Part shown: positions 9,301 through 17,206 of the stretch, in pieces
Layout: every line of letters begins with the position of its first letter
How positions within the stretch are numbered: the first letter of the stretch is position 1
Assembly (NCBI RefSeq): GCF_010435915.1
Contig: NZ_JAAFZH010000012.1
Span: 62,001-126,000 of the forward strand
Direction of reading: 5' to 3'
Length of the DNA stretch: 64,000 nucleotides
Source of the DNA: Spirosoma terrae
Lineage (GTDB): Bacteria > Bacteroidota > Bacteroidia > Cytophagales > Spirosomataceae
Notes under the pieces: model-generated
Seen by the model: the letters and a program-made list of their open reading frames with translations, nothing else
Databases searched by the model: none
Told to the model about the DNA's origin: nothing
Translations under genes and position numbers: made by a program

Positions 9301-9595
9301 GTCAATTGGTGGGGGATTCAGTACGCTGGTGGAGCAGTTCATCACGGATGCCAGCTGGACTCGTCTGCGCGAGGTATCGGTTGGCTATTCGATCAGCTCA
9401 CCCAAATTCCGCCAGAAAACCAAACTACAGTCAATTGATCTGACGGTTACGGGCCGTAACCCAATCCTATGGACGAAAATGGTCGGTGTTGATCCGGAAA
9501 CAGCCCTGAATGGAGCCAGCAACTCACGGGGCCAGGATTACTTCAACAGCCCGAACACCAAATCGCTGCTGTTCAGTGTCAAAATCAATTATTAA
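6350..9595 (+). CDS. SusC/RagA family TonB-dependent outer-membrane transporter
   Basis: A 1081-residue outer-membrane receptor. A signal peptide (residues 1-22) is followed by a carboxypeptidase-regulatory-like beta sandwich at about 25-100, typical of SusC proteins. The TonB plug comes next at about 115-230, with VIVDGIPI and the DIASMQILKGASAAALWGSR stretch before ANGVIVITTKKG, and then a beta-barrel that ends in an aromatic-rich strand closing with KINY. SusC proteins import oligosaccharides or other large nutrients together with a SusD lipoprotein, using TonB energy. The SusD partner begins 22 bases downstream. No sigma/anti-sigma pair or glycosidase adjoins the pair, so the substrate is unknown. 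Confidence 0.96.
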   Translation: MRNRSLLVMLFFSLYVPVQLMAQNRVIKGIVTSGDDNSPTPGVNVVVKGTIIGVATNVEGAYSISVPENQAKNGTLIFSFIGMKSTEVPIGNQTSISVKLQHDATSLDEVIVSALGFKENADKLGSTASKIEAKDIVRSGETGVINGMSGKAAGVQISKSAGDPGSGSYIQIRGQNTITGSTQPLVIVDGIPISNSTLGDGAAGVTQQSRLNDINPDDIASMQILKGASAAALWGSRAANGVIVITTKKGANSDKVNISYSSTVSFDRPNLLHPLQSNYGQGAGGVYSPTSQNSWGDKIANRAGGEDVLNMNGARFESYTGKIYYPIITKNSQETYNKIREDIVFRTGTYIDNNLAISGGNEKGNFYLSVGDLRQKGIINGQSDYNRTTIRFNSERRFNDIIKASTNATYARTTSNRIQRSNSVNGLYIGYLRTSPDFDSRDYKGNYFASPTASAIPNRQRSYRNYLGALSNPIYNDPLWAIRELTNFSEVDRFILSSEVLITPSKWFDITARAGIDANTDHRITNYPVNSAVNSGLGSFEENIYKESEMNGDIIGRVFKDFGKNITTTLIAGFNINDRKYLNLGGTMNTFIIPDAPANFGNSLTSNDAPYRTTTHRRMARMYSTLNVGFYNQLFVNASVAGESGSTFGSQTKSTFYYPSADIAWQFTQLGALRDNSILSFGKLRASYGVVGVQPDAYRNATTYVTASFSSWANPLSGSGYGNGAYVRSSRQGDPFLRPERKTEWELGTDLRFFNNRLTAGFTYYQNEIKDLLLDVAAAGSTGFTSKYTNAGSMTNKGWELDLNYNILSKSAFNWNVFGNLSRNINRVTNLAGTDIITLGGFSTTASTVAKVGYAMSSLYGGTYLRTESGALQLDANGFPQVASQFGVIGDPNPDYRGGFGTNLSYKKLSLNILFETFQGGDFYNGTRGVLYNFGTHADVGNEVTLTQDLKRYGGTIVPAGSTVRGNIHDFGAGPVLLDERYYTSIGGGFSTLVEQFITDASWTRLREVSVGYSISSPKFRQKTKLQSIDLTVTGRNPILWTKMVGVDPETALNGASNSRGQDYFNSPNTKSLLFSVKINY

Positions 9596-9617
9596 TTCTT
9601 ACGACGAAGCATCCATC

Positions 9618-11054
9618 ATGAAACGCGTATATACATCGATTTTTGCGGCTGTGTTCGGACTCCAGTTTTTCGCTTGCTCCTCCATCGTCGAGAACCTGAA
9701 CGTCGATCCCAATAACCCAACCAACTCGACGGCCAGTTTATTACTTACGGGCACTGAACTGGCCAATATGGCCACGCAGGAAGGCATGGCCAGCCGATTA
9801 ACCACCATCTGGAGCGGATATGCATCCGGTGCCGACCGCCAGTGGCTGGATTATGCCAATTACAACGTATCGGCTGGTATTTACGACGGCGACTGGAATC
9901 TGGTGTTTACAGCAACCAATGCTAACGCCCTGTTAACCATCAATCAGGCGTCGGCGCTCGGAAACCGGAAGATGGCTGCCATTGCCAAGATTCTGCGGGC
10001 CAATGCGCTCGCCACCGGAACCCAGCTGTGGGGCGACATTCCATTCGATCAGGCCGGTAACATTGCACAATACCCGAACCCAGCGTTTGAATCGCAACCT
10101 ACTGTATATACCAAATTATTGGCTTCGCTCGACGAAGCGATTGCCGATCTTCAGTCGGGCGTTGGTACCGTTACGACGGAAGATATTCATTTTGGTGGTG
10201 ATGCGACGAAATGGACGCAGGTTGCCTACACCCTGAAAGCCAGGCTTTTGACCGACACCAAACAGTATGATGCGGCCTATACCGCTGCGCAGAGTGGCAT
10301 TAGTACGTTTGCCAATTCGCTGTATGCGCCACACGGCAACATCGCCAGCGTAAACCAGAACTCGTACTATTCCTTCCTGGCGGTTACGCGCAGTGGCGAC
10401 ATCAATGCCGTTAATGCGTATAATGTCGGCCTATTGAATCCTACGAGTGCGCGATACAGAGGCAATTCAAAAACGGTTGAAACGGCTCGCTTCCGATTCT
10501 ATTACCTGGAAAACGGCGTTAATAGTCCGGGTAAAGTAGAGCCAAACACAACCGGCACTACGGGCTTTTTTGCACAGACTGCCAGCTTTCCGCTCATTAC
10601 GTATCAGGAGAATATTCTGACGCTGGCCGAAATGGCGATCCGTTCAGGAAAAGGATTTTCAACGGCTCTCGGCCACCTCAATACGTATCGGAGTTTTCTG
10701 AACACAGGCGGTACAATCAATGCCGCTTACCTGACCGCTGGCAACTACAAATATGAGCCCTACGTAGAAGCCGATTTTGCGGCTGGCGGCATTGAAAACC
10801 CAGATGGTATTACGGCCAGCAATGCACTTTTGCGGGAAATTCTTCAGGAACGTTACGTCTCTTTTTATGGGCAGCATCTGGGCTGGAACGACGAACGCCG
10901 GACACGTAGCGAAGCTGTTGGCATCAAACTATCGCCCAACAACGGAACCCAACTTCCCTGGCGATTTATTTATCCACAGAATGAAATAAACTCGAATCCC
11001 AGCACACCCAAACCAGTTCCTGCTACGTTCGAAGCACTGCCTATTTACAAATAG
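9618..11054 (+). CDS. SusD/RagB family nutrient-binding outer-membrane lipoprotein
   Basis: A 478-residue lipoprotein that starts MKRVYTSIFAAVFGLQFFAC, with the lipobox cysteine at residue 20. I chose this ATG because it gives a clean lipoprotein signal and lies after the susC stop; a longer frame from 9510 would overlap susC out of phase. The body matches the SusD-like group of about 480 residues (SusD-like_2), with a DPNNPTNS start, TPR-like helices including the AKILRANALATGTQLWGDIP stretch, and a GWNDERRTRSE segment near the end. It acts as the lid and ligand-capturing partner of the SusC barrel immediately upstream. Confidence 0.94.
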   Translation: MKRVYTSIFAAVFGLQFFACSSIVENLNVDPNNPTNSTASLLLTGTELANMATQEGMASRLTTIWSGYASGADRQWLDYANYNVSAGIYDGDWNLVFTATNANALLTINQASALGNRKMAAIAKILRANALATGTQLWGDIPFDQAGNIAQYPNPAFESQPTVYTKLLASLDEAIADLQSGVGTVTTEDIHFGGDATKWTQVAYTLKARLLTDTKQYDAAYTAAQSGISTFANSLYAPHGNIASVNQNSYYSFLAVTRSGDINAVNAYNVGLLNPTSARYRGNSKTVETARFRFYYLENGVNSPGKVEPNTTGTTGFFAQTASFPLITYQENILTLAEMAIRSGKGFSTALGHLNTYRSFLNTGGTINAAYLTAGNYKYEPYVEADFAAGGIENPDGITASNALLREILQERYVSFYGQHLGWNDERRTRSEAVGIKLSPNNGTQLPWRFIYPQNEINSNPSTPKPVPATFEALPIYK

Positions 11055-11077
11055 AACTCCCTTCCTCTGGTTCTTTT

Positions 11078-11107
11078 CCCCTGACAGATTTTCTGTCAGG
11101 GGATTTT
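11078..11107 (+). terminator. Intrinsic terminator of the susCD operon
   Basis: Perfect 11-base arms (11078-11088, CCCCTGACAGA reading from the preceding C run, and 11092-11102) enclose a 3-base TTT loop and are followed by ATTTTTAT. It starts 24 bases after the SusD stop codon. Confidence 0.88.
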
Positions 11108-11154
11108 TATTTGCGCATTCCGTCAAGAGACAAACAGAGACTCTGTTTCTCCGA

Positions 11155-11367
11155 TTACCAGTTTACCCGTTCATCCCAAGGTATTGGCGGAGGAATAAAG
11201 AGCGTAAACTGTCTAACCATGTTTTGTGCTACTATCTGGTCAGCAACCAGTCTGAAGTTACTACTCTTATTGATGCGATATTCAATGGCAAACTGCAGTA
11301 AACGATGTCGATACTCATAGACAGATTCTCCTTTCTTTTGAAGGGCTTTGTAATTGGTTGATTCCAT
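11155..11367 (-). CDS. Small hypothetical protein
   Basis: A 70-residue frame starting MESTNYKALQKKGESVYEYR (an in-frame ATG at 11382 would add five residues). The sequence is polar and mixed helix-like with an odd LFIPPPIPWDERVNW tail, and shows no signal peptide or membrane segment. I do not recognise it. It converges with susD and stands alone. The composition is plausible for a real short gene, but there is no independent support. Confidence 0.35.
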   Translation of the reverse strand: MESTNYKALQKKGESVYEYRHRLLQFAIEYRINKSSNFRLVADQIVAQNMVRQFTLFIPPPIPWDERVNW

Positions 11368-11382
11368 GGCGCAGAAGGTCAA

Positions 11383-11597
11383 TAAACTGACTAATTAGTT
11401 AACAAAGAAGCAAAATACATGCCGTAGCTATCCTTTTAAGCCAGTCTGCTGCTGCGCCTAACCCTTACAATTTGTGCTTGTAAAGTATAGTTCACCAAGG
11501 AATCTATAGTATTTTTTGGCGAATTTCCGAAAAAGGAGAGTACGAAGCAGCGCTTAACAGATACTCTATATATAGTGTATAGCGTATTGATTAATGT
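11383..11597. other. Intergenic region without recognised features
   Basis: About 215 bases between two short divergent hypothetical genes. It contains an AT-rich run with alternating TATA at 11568-11580, which may hold the promoter of the gene at 11598. Nothing else stands out. Confidence 0.3.
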
Positions 11598-11822
11598 ATG
11601 CCCCGTCCTAGAAAATATCCTATTTCAATCGTTGTTAATGGCCAACTTGTACAGGTTATGCCAATGGGAGGAAACCGATTTTGCTCAAAACGTCACATCT
11701 ACGAAGTTGAATACGATGTAGCTGGCAACCTGGACGGTACACTGGTAGGGGTTATTGAAAAGCCGATGCGCCAGCGTGATCAACACGCTGGCCTGTTGAA
11801 AACGACCGGTCAACGTCCCTGA
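11598..11822 (+). CDS. Small basic hypothetical protein
   Basis: A 74-residue protein beginning MPRPRKYPISIVVNGQLVQV, rich in Arg and Lys, with alternating beta-strand-like stretches. It has neither a signal peptide nor a transmembrane helix. The N-terminal PRPRKYP tract resembles the basic arms of small DNA-binding proteins, but that is only an impression. I do not recognise a family. It lies alone between AT-rich sequence and the convergent Lrp regulator. Confidence 0.4.
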   Translation: MPRPRKYPISIVVNGQLVQVMPMGGNRFCSKRHIYEVEYDVAGNLDGTLVGVIEKPMRQRDQHAGLLKTTGQRP

Positions 11823-11936
11823 ATATTTTTCAAATGGCGGCCACTTTTTAATACTGGCCGCCATTCTCAAGAATTATGCCGTTAAAGAGCCATATGGCCT
11901 GAATTTATTGTCTGGACGACCTTACTAATAGGTCCA

Positions 11937-12428
11937 TTAAGGGATTAGCTCGTGGGTATCTTTGATAATGTCCATGACGAAAACGCTCTGCGCCTTCCCG
12001 ATTCCCTTAACTTCGCCCAAGTAATTGATAAAAAAGTCGTGATACGTCTCCATGTTCTCGGTAATAATCTTGAGCATGAAATCGTACTCACCGGCAATAT
12101 TAAAGCACTCCACGACTTCTTTAAACGCAACAATACCACGGACAAATTCATGTGCCGTTTGTTTGTCGTGTTCTTTAAGCGATACCAGACAAAGGACCAT
12201 CAGCTTGCGGTTTAGCTTACGATTGTCGAGCAGGGCCGCATACTGTTTAATAACCCCCGTCTGCTCCAGTCGTTTGATCCGTTCGTGAGTCGGGGTCGGA
12301 CTTAAATGAACTCGCTGAGCGATGTCGCGCACAGTCAATTTAGCATTACGTTGCAACAGACGTAGAATGTCATAATCTTTTTCGTCCAGCGTAGGCACTC
12401 CCCCAATACGTTGTTCTATTTCTGCCAT
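11937..12428 (-). CDS. Lrp/AsnC family transcriptional regulator
   Basis: A 163-residue regulator. Residues about 14-75 are the AsnC-type winged helix-turn-helix (LDEKDYDILRLLQRNAKLT, then IAQRVHLSPTPTHERIKRLE), and 80-160 are the RAM/ligand-binding ferredoxin-like domain with the EVVECFNIAGEYDFMLKI segment containing the conserved G-x-Y/F-D-F. These proteins sense amino acids or related metabolites as octamers. The gene is divergent from the MFS exporter at 12530 with a 101-base shared intergenic region, an arrangement in which an Lrp protein often controls the neighbouring exporter. Confidence 0.94.
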   Translation of the reverse strand: MAEIEQRIGGVPTLDEKDYDILRLLQRNAKLTVRDIAQRVHLSPTPTHERIKRLEQTGVIKQYAALLDNRKLNRKLMVLCLVSLKEHDKQTAHEFVRGIVAFKEVVECFNIAGEYDFMLKIITENMETYHDFFINYLGEVKGIGKAQSVFVMDIIKDTHELIP

Positions 12429-12529
12429 CGAATTATAACCCTTTACGGATACTTGTTCTACAAATAAAACTGTATTCTCAACTCTGTTCCAAACTAGTGC
12501 ATTTTCTTGTTATTACGTTCTAAAAATAA

Positions 12530-13945
12530 GTGCTTTGCACAAACAAAACATCATTTCTACGCGTGTCTCGTCAACAGCTCATTCTGATTATTGCTTCCGT
12601 CAGTGTTTTTTTTGAAGCGCTCGATATAGCCATTATCAATCTGACAATGCCCTTGATTCAACAGGCATTTGATCTGACAACGAATCAGGTACAATGGCTA
12701 CAAACACTGTACGTCCTGTTATACGGAGGCCTTTTGATCTTAGGTGGCCGACTCACCGATATAGTGGGGCGCAAACGGGTCTTTCTGGTAGCCTCCATCC
12801 TATTCCTATTCTGTTCGTTAGGTGCTGGTCTGGCTCCTTCGTTTAGTTCGCTACTTATTTTCCGTGGCATGCAGGGGATTGCCGCAGCCTTATTGATGCC
12901 ATCGGCCTTGTCTATCGTGACAAATACGTTTACGGAGACGGCTGCCCGTAGCCGGGCCATTGGAATTGTCAGCTCTTTTGCGGCTATCGGCTCAGGAAGC
13001 GGCCTTTCAGTTGGCGGCCTGATCGCCAGCCAGTTCGGGTGGCAGTGGGTATTTTTCATCAATGTGCCCGTTATTCTGCTAACCCTGGTGGTAGCGTATC
13101 GGTATATACCAGACGATAAGCCTCGCATGGAGCCCCTACCCAATATCAGTCTGGGTCTATTGCTCACGGCTCTGATTATTACGCTGTCGTATCTGGTCCA
13201 TGAGCTAGGCAACTGGCGTACAGAATGGCCGCTGTTGAGTTTGCTCAGCCTGGCCGAACTGGGCGGCATTTTCCTGTTTTTGCAACGTAACGCCAGAGAG
13301 TCCGACCCGCTCATCAATATCGAAGTGCTGAAGCCAGCGCTACCTGCCATCCGTGTTTTTGTCTGTCTGGGCGCTTCGTTTACCGGCTTTCTCTTTCTGA
13401 TTTCGTTGATCCTGCAAACAGACCGGCAGCTGAGTGCCTCGCAGGCAGGTCTGCTCCTGTTTCCGTTCAGTATTTTATCAGCCATTACCGGCAAGCTATT
13501 TATCCCGGCACTCATTAAACGCTTCACCGTTTCGCAGATCGCACTTATGGGGATGGCCTGCCTAACCATTAGTGGCCTTTTGTTGCTTTACCACACCCAA
13601 CTGGCACCCGATAACTTTCTGCCTTTACTGCTGGCCATGGCCTGTGCCAATGGACTTGGGATCGCACTGGCCTACTCAGGTCTAACGGTTCTATCGTTTC
13701 AGCAAATCCCCGAAGCTAATCATGGGCTGGCCTCGGGTGTGGCAACCACCGCTTATTTTTTCGGTGGCGGATTAGGGCTGTCCGGGCTGTCGTTGTTCCT
13801 GGGTACTGAAAACGAGAAGGGCTTATCGGTTGGTTCGTGGCCACTCCTTCTGTTAACCGTATATGCAGGAATAGGGGTTGCGGGGCTGCTAATTCATATG
13901 ATTTCCAGCAGCCGAAAGAGTAGCCTTTCTGGATCAGCCGCTTAA
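12530..13945 (+). CDS. MFS transporter, DHA2 (EmrB/QacA) drug:H+ antiporter family
   Basis: A 471-residue inner-membrane protein with about 14 hydrophobic helices, the DHA2 layout. The first helix pair holds FFEALDIAIINLTMPLIQQAF (aspartate in helix 1, the D1-like motif). The A-motif loop appears as GGRLTDIVGRKRVF at about residues 75-88, and the helix-5 antiporter region is rich in Gly (AIGSGSGLSVGGLIASQFGWQWVFFINVP). It exports toxic organic compounds using the proton gradient; the substrate is unknown. The start is a GTG, the only in-frame start before the first helix. It is divergent from the Lrp regulator, which probably controls it. Confidence 0.93.
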   Translation: MLCTNKTSFLRVSRQQLILIIASVSVFFEALDIAIINLTMPLIQQAFDLTTNQVQWLQTLYVLLYGGLLILGGRLTDIVGRKRVFLVASILFLFCSLGAGLAPSFSSLLIFRGMQGIAAALLMPSALSIVTNTFTETAARSRAIGIVSSFAAIGSGSGLSVGGLIASQFGWQWVFFINVPVILLTLVVAYRYIPDDKPRMEPLPNISLGLLLTALIITLSYLVHELGNWRTEWPLLSLLSLAELGGIFLFLQRNARESDPLINIEVLKPALPAIRVFVCLGASFTGFLFLISLILQTDRQLSASQAGLLLFPFSILSAITGKLFIPALIKRFTVSQIALMGMACLTISGLLLLYHTQLAPDNFLPLLLAMACANGLGIALAYSGLTVLSFQQIPEANHGLASGVATTAYFFGGGLGLSGLSLFLGTENEKGLSVGSWPLLLLTVYAGIGVAGLLIHMISSSRKSSLSGSAA

Positions 13946-14037
13946 TTGACCGAATTCCTTACGTCATGTCCGATTTGTACAATCCAGCCGGATAAAAACA
14001 ACGCAATTTTGCCGAACAACCACGAACAACAAAACGT

Positions 14038-14556
14038 ATGCGAAAGGTAATCTTATGTTTGGCCGTTAGTCTGGATGGCTACATTGAAGGGCCAAATGGT
14101 GAGTACGACTGGTGTTTTACCGATCAGGATTATGGGATGAATGCCTTCCTGGAACGTATCGACGCCATTTTTATCGGCCGAAAAAGCTACGACCTGCTCA
14201 ACAATCAGAACGAAGCAGCCAGCGACTACTCGTTTCCTCAATTCAAAAAATACGTATTCTCAACGACGCTCACCCATGTTGGCGACAATGCAGAACTGAT
14301 CAGCGACAACTGGAAAGCAAGCGTTATGGAACTGAAAAACCAATCCGGTAGCGATTTCTGGTTATACGGTGGAGCCGAACTCACTACGTTGTTCATTAAC
14401 GAAGGGTTGGTCGATGAGCTGTTTCTGGCCGTTCATCCGGTAATTCTGGGCGCTGGAAAACCGCTGTTCCATCACTTAAAAGACCGCGTCAACTTAACAC
14501 TCATTGACTCGACGACCTACTCGACTGGCTTAATTTCGCTTACGTATCGACTGTAA
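14038..14556 (+). CDS. Dihydrofolate reductase family protein (RibD C-terminal domain)
   Basis: A 172-residue cytoplasmic protein that starts MRKVILCLAVSLDGYIEGPN, the typical first strand and SLDG loop of the RibD-C/DHFR-like fold. A GRKSYDLL helix follows at about residues 41-48, then DFWLYGGAELTTLFINEGLVDEL (the NADPH-binding GGxxL stretch), and an HPVILGAGKPLF end. Family members bind NADPH, but most have no established substrate and few are true folate enzymes. The gene stands alone and is followed immediately by its own terminator. Confidence 0.9.
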   Translation: MRKVILCLAVSLDGYIEGPNGEYDWCFTDQDYGMNAFLERIDAIFIGRKSYDLLNNQNEAASDYSFPQFKKYVFSTTLTHVGDNAELISDNWKASVMELKNQSGSDFWLYGGAELTTLFINEGLVDELFLAVHPVILGAGKPLFHHLKDRVNLTLIDSTTYSTGLISLTYRL

Positions 14557-14561
14557 TCTAA

Positions 14562-14589
14562 AAGCCCGGCCAATGAGTTGGCCGGGCTT
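14562..14589 (+). terminator. Intrinsic terminator of the DHFR-family gene
   Basis: Perfect 12-base GC-rich arms (14562-14573, AAGCCCGGCCAA, and 14578-14589) enclose the loop TGAG, followed by CGTCTTAT. It starts 5 bases after the stop codon. Confidence 0.85.
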
Positions 14590-14612
14590 CGTCTTATAGT
14601 TGTTAGGTAACC

Positions 14613-14649
14613 GGTTGTCCCCGACGGCAAGATGCTGTCGAAGACAACC
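14613..14649. repeat. Imperfect 17-bp inverted repeat, copy 2 of a dispersed palindrome family
   Basis: Arms 14613-14629 and 14633-14649 pair with two mismatches and one G-U pair around the loop AGA. The right half contains GATGCTGTCGAAGACA, the same motif as the copy at 391-430. As there, it lies a few bases beyond the stop codon of a minus-strand gene, here the permease at 14655. Confidence 0.65.
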
Positions 14650-14654
14650 TCACA

Positions 14655-17009
14655 CTATTCACTACGCAAGCTTTTGACGGGGTCCATCAAAGCCGCTTTG
14701 ATACTCTGAAAACTTACTGTTAGCTGGGCAATAGCAACAGCCACCAACCCTGCCAGCACAAACACCCACCACTCAATATCGACCCGGTAGGCGAAATCAG
14801 ACAGCCAGTTGTACATAGCCCACCAGGCCAATGGCGACGCAATACCGATGGCAATCAAAACGAGTTTTAAAAAGTCTTTGGATAACAACGCAACGATACT
14901 CGGTACCGAAGCGCCCAGCACCTTCCGAACGCCAATTTCTTTCGTGCGTTGCTCAGCCGTAAACATAGCCAGCCCAAATAAGCCCAGGCAGGCAATAAAA
15001 ATGGCGATCACGGCAAAATAATTGGCCAGTTTACCCACCAGCGTTTCGCTCTTATACTGCTCACGGAAACTCTCGTCGGCAAATCGGTACGCAAACGGGT
15101 AAGCCGGATTGAATTGCCTGGATAGTCGCTCCATGCTTTTCAGCGCCCGCTCGGTCTGCCCCGGATAGGTACGTACCAACAGGGTATAATTCGTTGAATC
15201 CAGCCGCAGAATCAGTGGTTCGATAGCAACACGTAGTGAGTTAAGATGGAAATTTTTAATTAAGCCTACAATTTTTCCCGGTTTACCCCAGAACTTCAGA
15301 TCCTGCCCGACGGGCTGTTTCATACCCATCCGGCGGGCGGCTTCTTCATTGACAATATAATTGGTGCTATCGGTTACGATGCTTTTTGAGAACTCACGAC
15401 CATTGAGCAGCTTGATTTTCATGGTCTTCAGAAAGTCGTAGCTCACGGGCATCTGTGTAAACAACGTTTTGTCGTTCTCCGCTTTTCCTTTCCATTCAAC
15501 GCCAATGGTTGAATTACCAATAGCCATCGGGTCGTTGCCCGACGACGATACACTCTGAATACCCGGCGACCGTAATAACTCCTCGCGGAACGATTCGAAC
15601 CGTTTAGGCAAATCGCCTTCCAGCGACATATACACGACATTTTCCCGGTCAAGACCCAAATTTTTGGTACGTATGAAATCGACCTGACGGCCCGCAATCA
15701 ACGTACCGATAATCAACAGCAACGACAGCGCAAACTGAAACACAACGAGCCCTTGCCGCAGGAAAACCGCACCGGCTTTGAAACGTAACGACCCTTTCAG
15801 CACCTTAACGGGTTGCAGCGACGACAGGAACAAGGCCGGATAACTACCCGCCACTACGCCAGTCAGCAGCGCCAGCCCCAGCAGCGTGAGCCAGTAGACT
15901 GGATTTCCGTATTGAATCGCGATATGTTTTTCGGTCAACGTATTGAAGGCCGGTAACAATAGCTGTGTCAGCACAACGGCAATAACAATCGACATCAGCG
16001 CCATCAATATAGCTTCGCCCACAAACTGCCCAACCAGATACGAACGCTCGGCGCCCACTACTTTCCGGATACCGACTTCCTTGGCTCGTTTGGCCGAACG
16101 GGCGGTGGCCAGATTCATAAAATTGATGCACGCAATCACCATCAGAAAAATAGCGACAATCGTAAACAGCCGTACGTATTCAATACGTCCACCGTCGGGC
16201 TTACCATTGGTAAATTTTGAATGCAGGTAGTAGTCTTGGTACGGAAACAAGAACGTAGTGGTGGTAGTCACATCTTTGTTGTGCTTCCGAATGAAGTGTA
16301 GAATCTTCGCGTTAACGGCGTTTACATCCGCATTTTCAGCCAGCAGTACAAACGTTCTGATGCCATTATTATCCCACTTGGCTAGCCAGTCGTTCTTTTT
16401 TTCGAAGGGTTCTTCGGGCAATACGTAGTCGAATTGCAGCGATGATGTTTCCGGCACGTCTTTCACAACGGCAGTTATCTGGTGATCTTCCTGATTATCA
16501 ACCCGAATCGAACGACCGACAACGTCCGTCTTGCCAAAAAATTTCTTCGCTGCCTTTTCGGATAAAACAATAGCGTTCGGGCTGGCAAGTGCCGTTTCGG
16601 GTTTACCATGCACCAGCGGGAACGAAAAAATCTGGAACAAATCGACCGAAGCGTAACGACCTTTTTCTTTATAGGACTTATCGCCAACGGCCAGCAGTTT
16701 CTCTTCCTCCCAGGTCATTTTTACGGTTCGCTCAATCTCGGGAATTTCGGCTTTCAACGCCGTTGCCAATGGTCCCGGCGTGGCTGTTGTTGTGCTGATG
16801 TCGTTGCCTGTCCACTGCTGATTTTCCAGCACCTGATAAATCCGCGAACCTTTCTCATGAAACTGATTGATGCTACGTTCGTCCTGCACCCAAAGCAGAA
16901 TAAGCAGACTACTGGTCATGCCCAGAGCGAGCCCCAGCACATTGATAAACGAAAAGGTTTTGCTCTTGGCAATATTACGCCAGGCTATCTTAATGTAGTT
17001 TCTGAACAT
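14655..17009 (-). CDS. FtsX/MacB-type ABC transporter permease, double-FtsX form, no prefix
   Basis: A 784-residue inner-membrane permease made of two repeats. Each repeat has an N-terminal helix (first at about 20-42), a MacB-like periplasmic domain and FtsX helices near the end, finishing in MDPVKSLRSE. The conserved cytoplasmic elbows are ARSAKRAKEVGIRKVVGAE after the first FtsX entry and AEQRTKEIGVRKVLGASV in the second. I chose the ATG at 17009 (MFRNYIKIAWRN) because homologues in this window begin there, while the upstream extension is Cys-rich and atypical. MacB-type permeases move substrates or transmit force across the envelope using a separate ATPase, and none is encoded nearby. Its body resembles the one at 27214-29817 by eye. 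It lacks the dyad/sigma-54 upstream arrangement of the main array and is divergent from the permease at 17207. Confidence 0.93.
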   Translation of the reverse strand: MFRNYIKIAWRNIAKSKTFSFINVLGLALGMTSSLLILLWVQDERSINQFHEKGSRIYQVLENQQWTGNDISTTTATPGPLATALKAEIPEIERTVKMTWEEEKLLAVGDKSYKEKGRYASVDLFQIFSFPLVHGKPETALASPNAIVLSEKAAKKFFGKTDVVGRSIRVDNQEDHQITAVVKDVPETSSLQFDYVLPEEPFEKKNDWLAKWDNNGIRTFVLLAENADVNAVNAKILHFIRKHNKDVTTTTTFLFPYQDYYLHSKFTNGKPDGGRIEYVRLFTIVAIFLMVIACINFMNLATARSAKRAKEVGIRKVVGAERSYLVGQFVGEAILMALMSIVIAVVLTQLLLPAFNTLTEKHIAIQYGNPVYWLTLLGLALLTGVVAGSYPALFLSSLQPVKVLKGSLRFKAGAVFLRQGLVVFQFALSLLLIIGTLIAGRQVDFIRTKNLGLDRENVVYMSLEGDLPKRFESFREELLRSPGIQSVSSSGNDPMAIGNSTIGVEWKGKAENDKTLFTQMPVSYDFLKTMKIKLLNGREFSKSIVTDSTNYIVNEEAARRMGMKQPVGQDLKFWGKPGKIVGLIKNFHLNSLRVAIEPLILRLDSTNYTLLVRTYPGQTERALKSMERLSRQFNPAYPFAYRFADESFREQYKSETLVGKLANYFAVIAIFIACLGLFGLAMFTAEQRTKEIGVRKVLGASVPSIVALLSKDFLKLVLIAIGIASPLAWWAMYNWLSDFAYRVDIEWWVFVLAGLVAVAIAQLTVSFQSIKAALMDPVKSLRSE

Positions 17010-17206
17010 AGCTGTATGGTAGTGAACACAGGATACTGAACGGGTCCGGAGAAGTACGCAACAACCTAAAGATGCAGAAACACCTATCAACGTTGCATGA
17101 AGCTGATGGCATTACGTCAATTAGTGCTCCGTTCGTCAAATAGATTTTGTATTCGTTCCATTCAAACGGCTACTTTGTACCAGCCTTCAAACCCTTCCTT
17201 ACGCGC

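Noticed and set aside
9510-9617. Upstream extension of the SusD gene
   Set aside because: It overlaps the end of susC in another frame and would bury the lipoprotein signal that starts at 9618.
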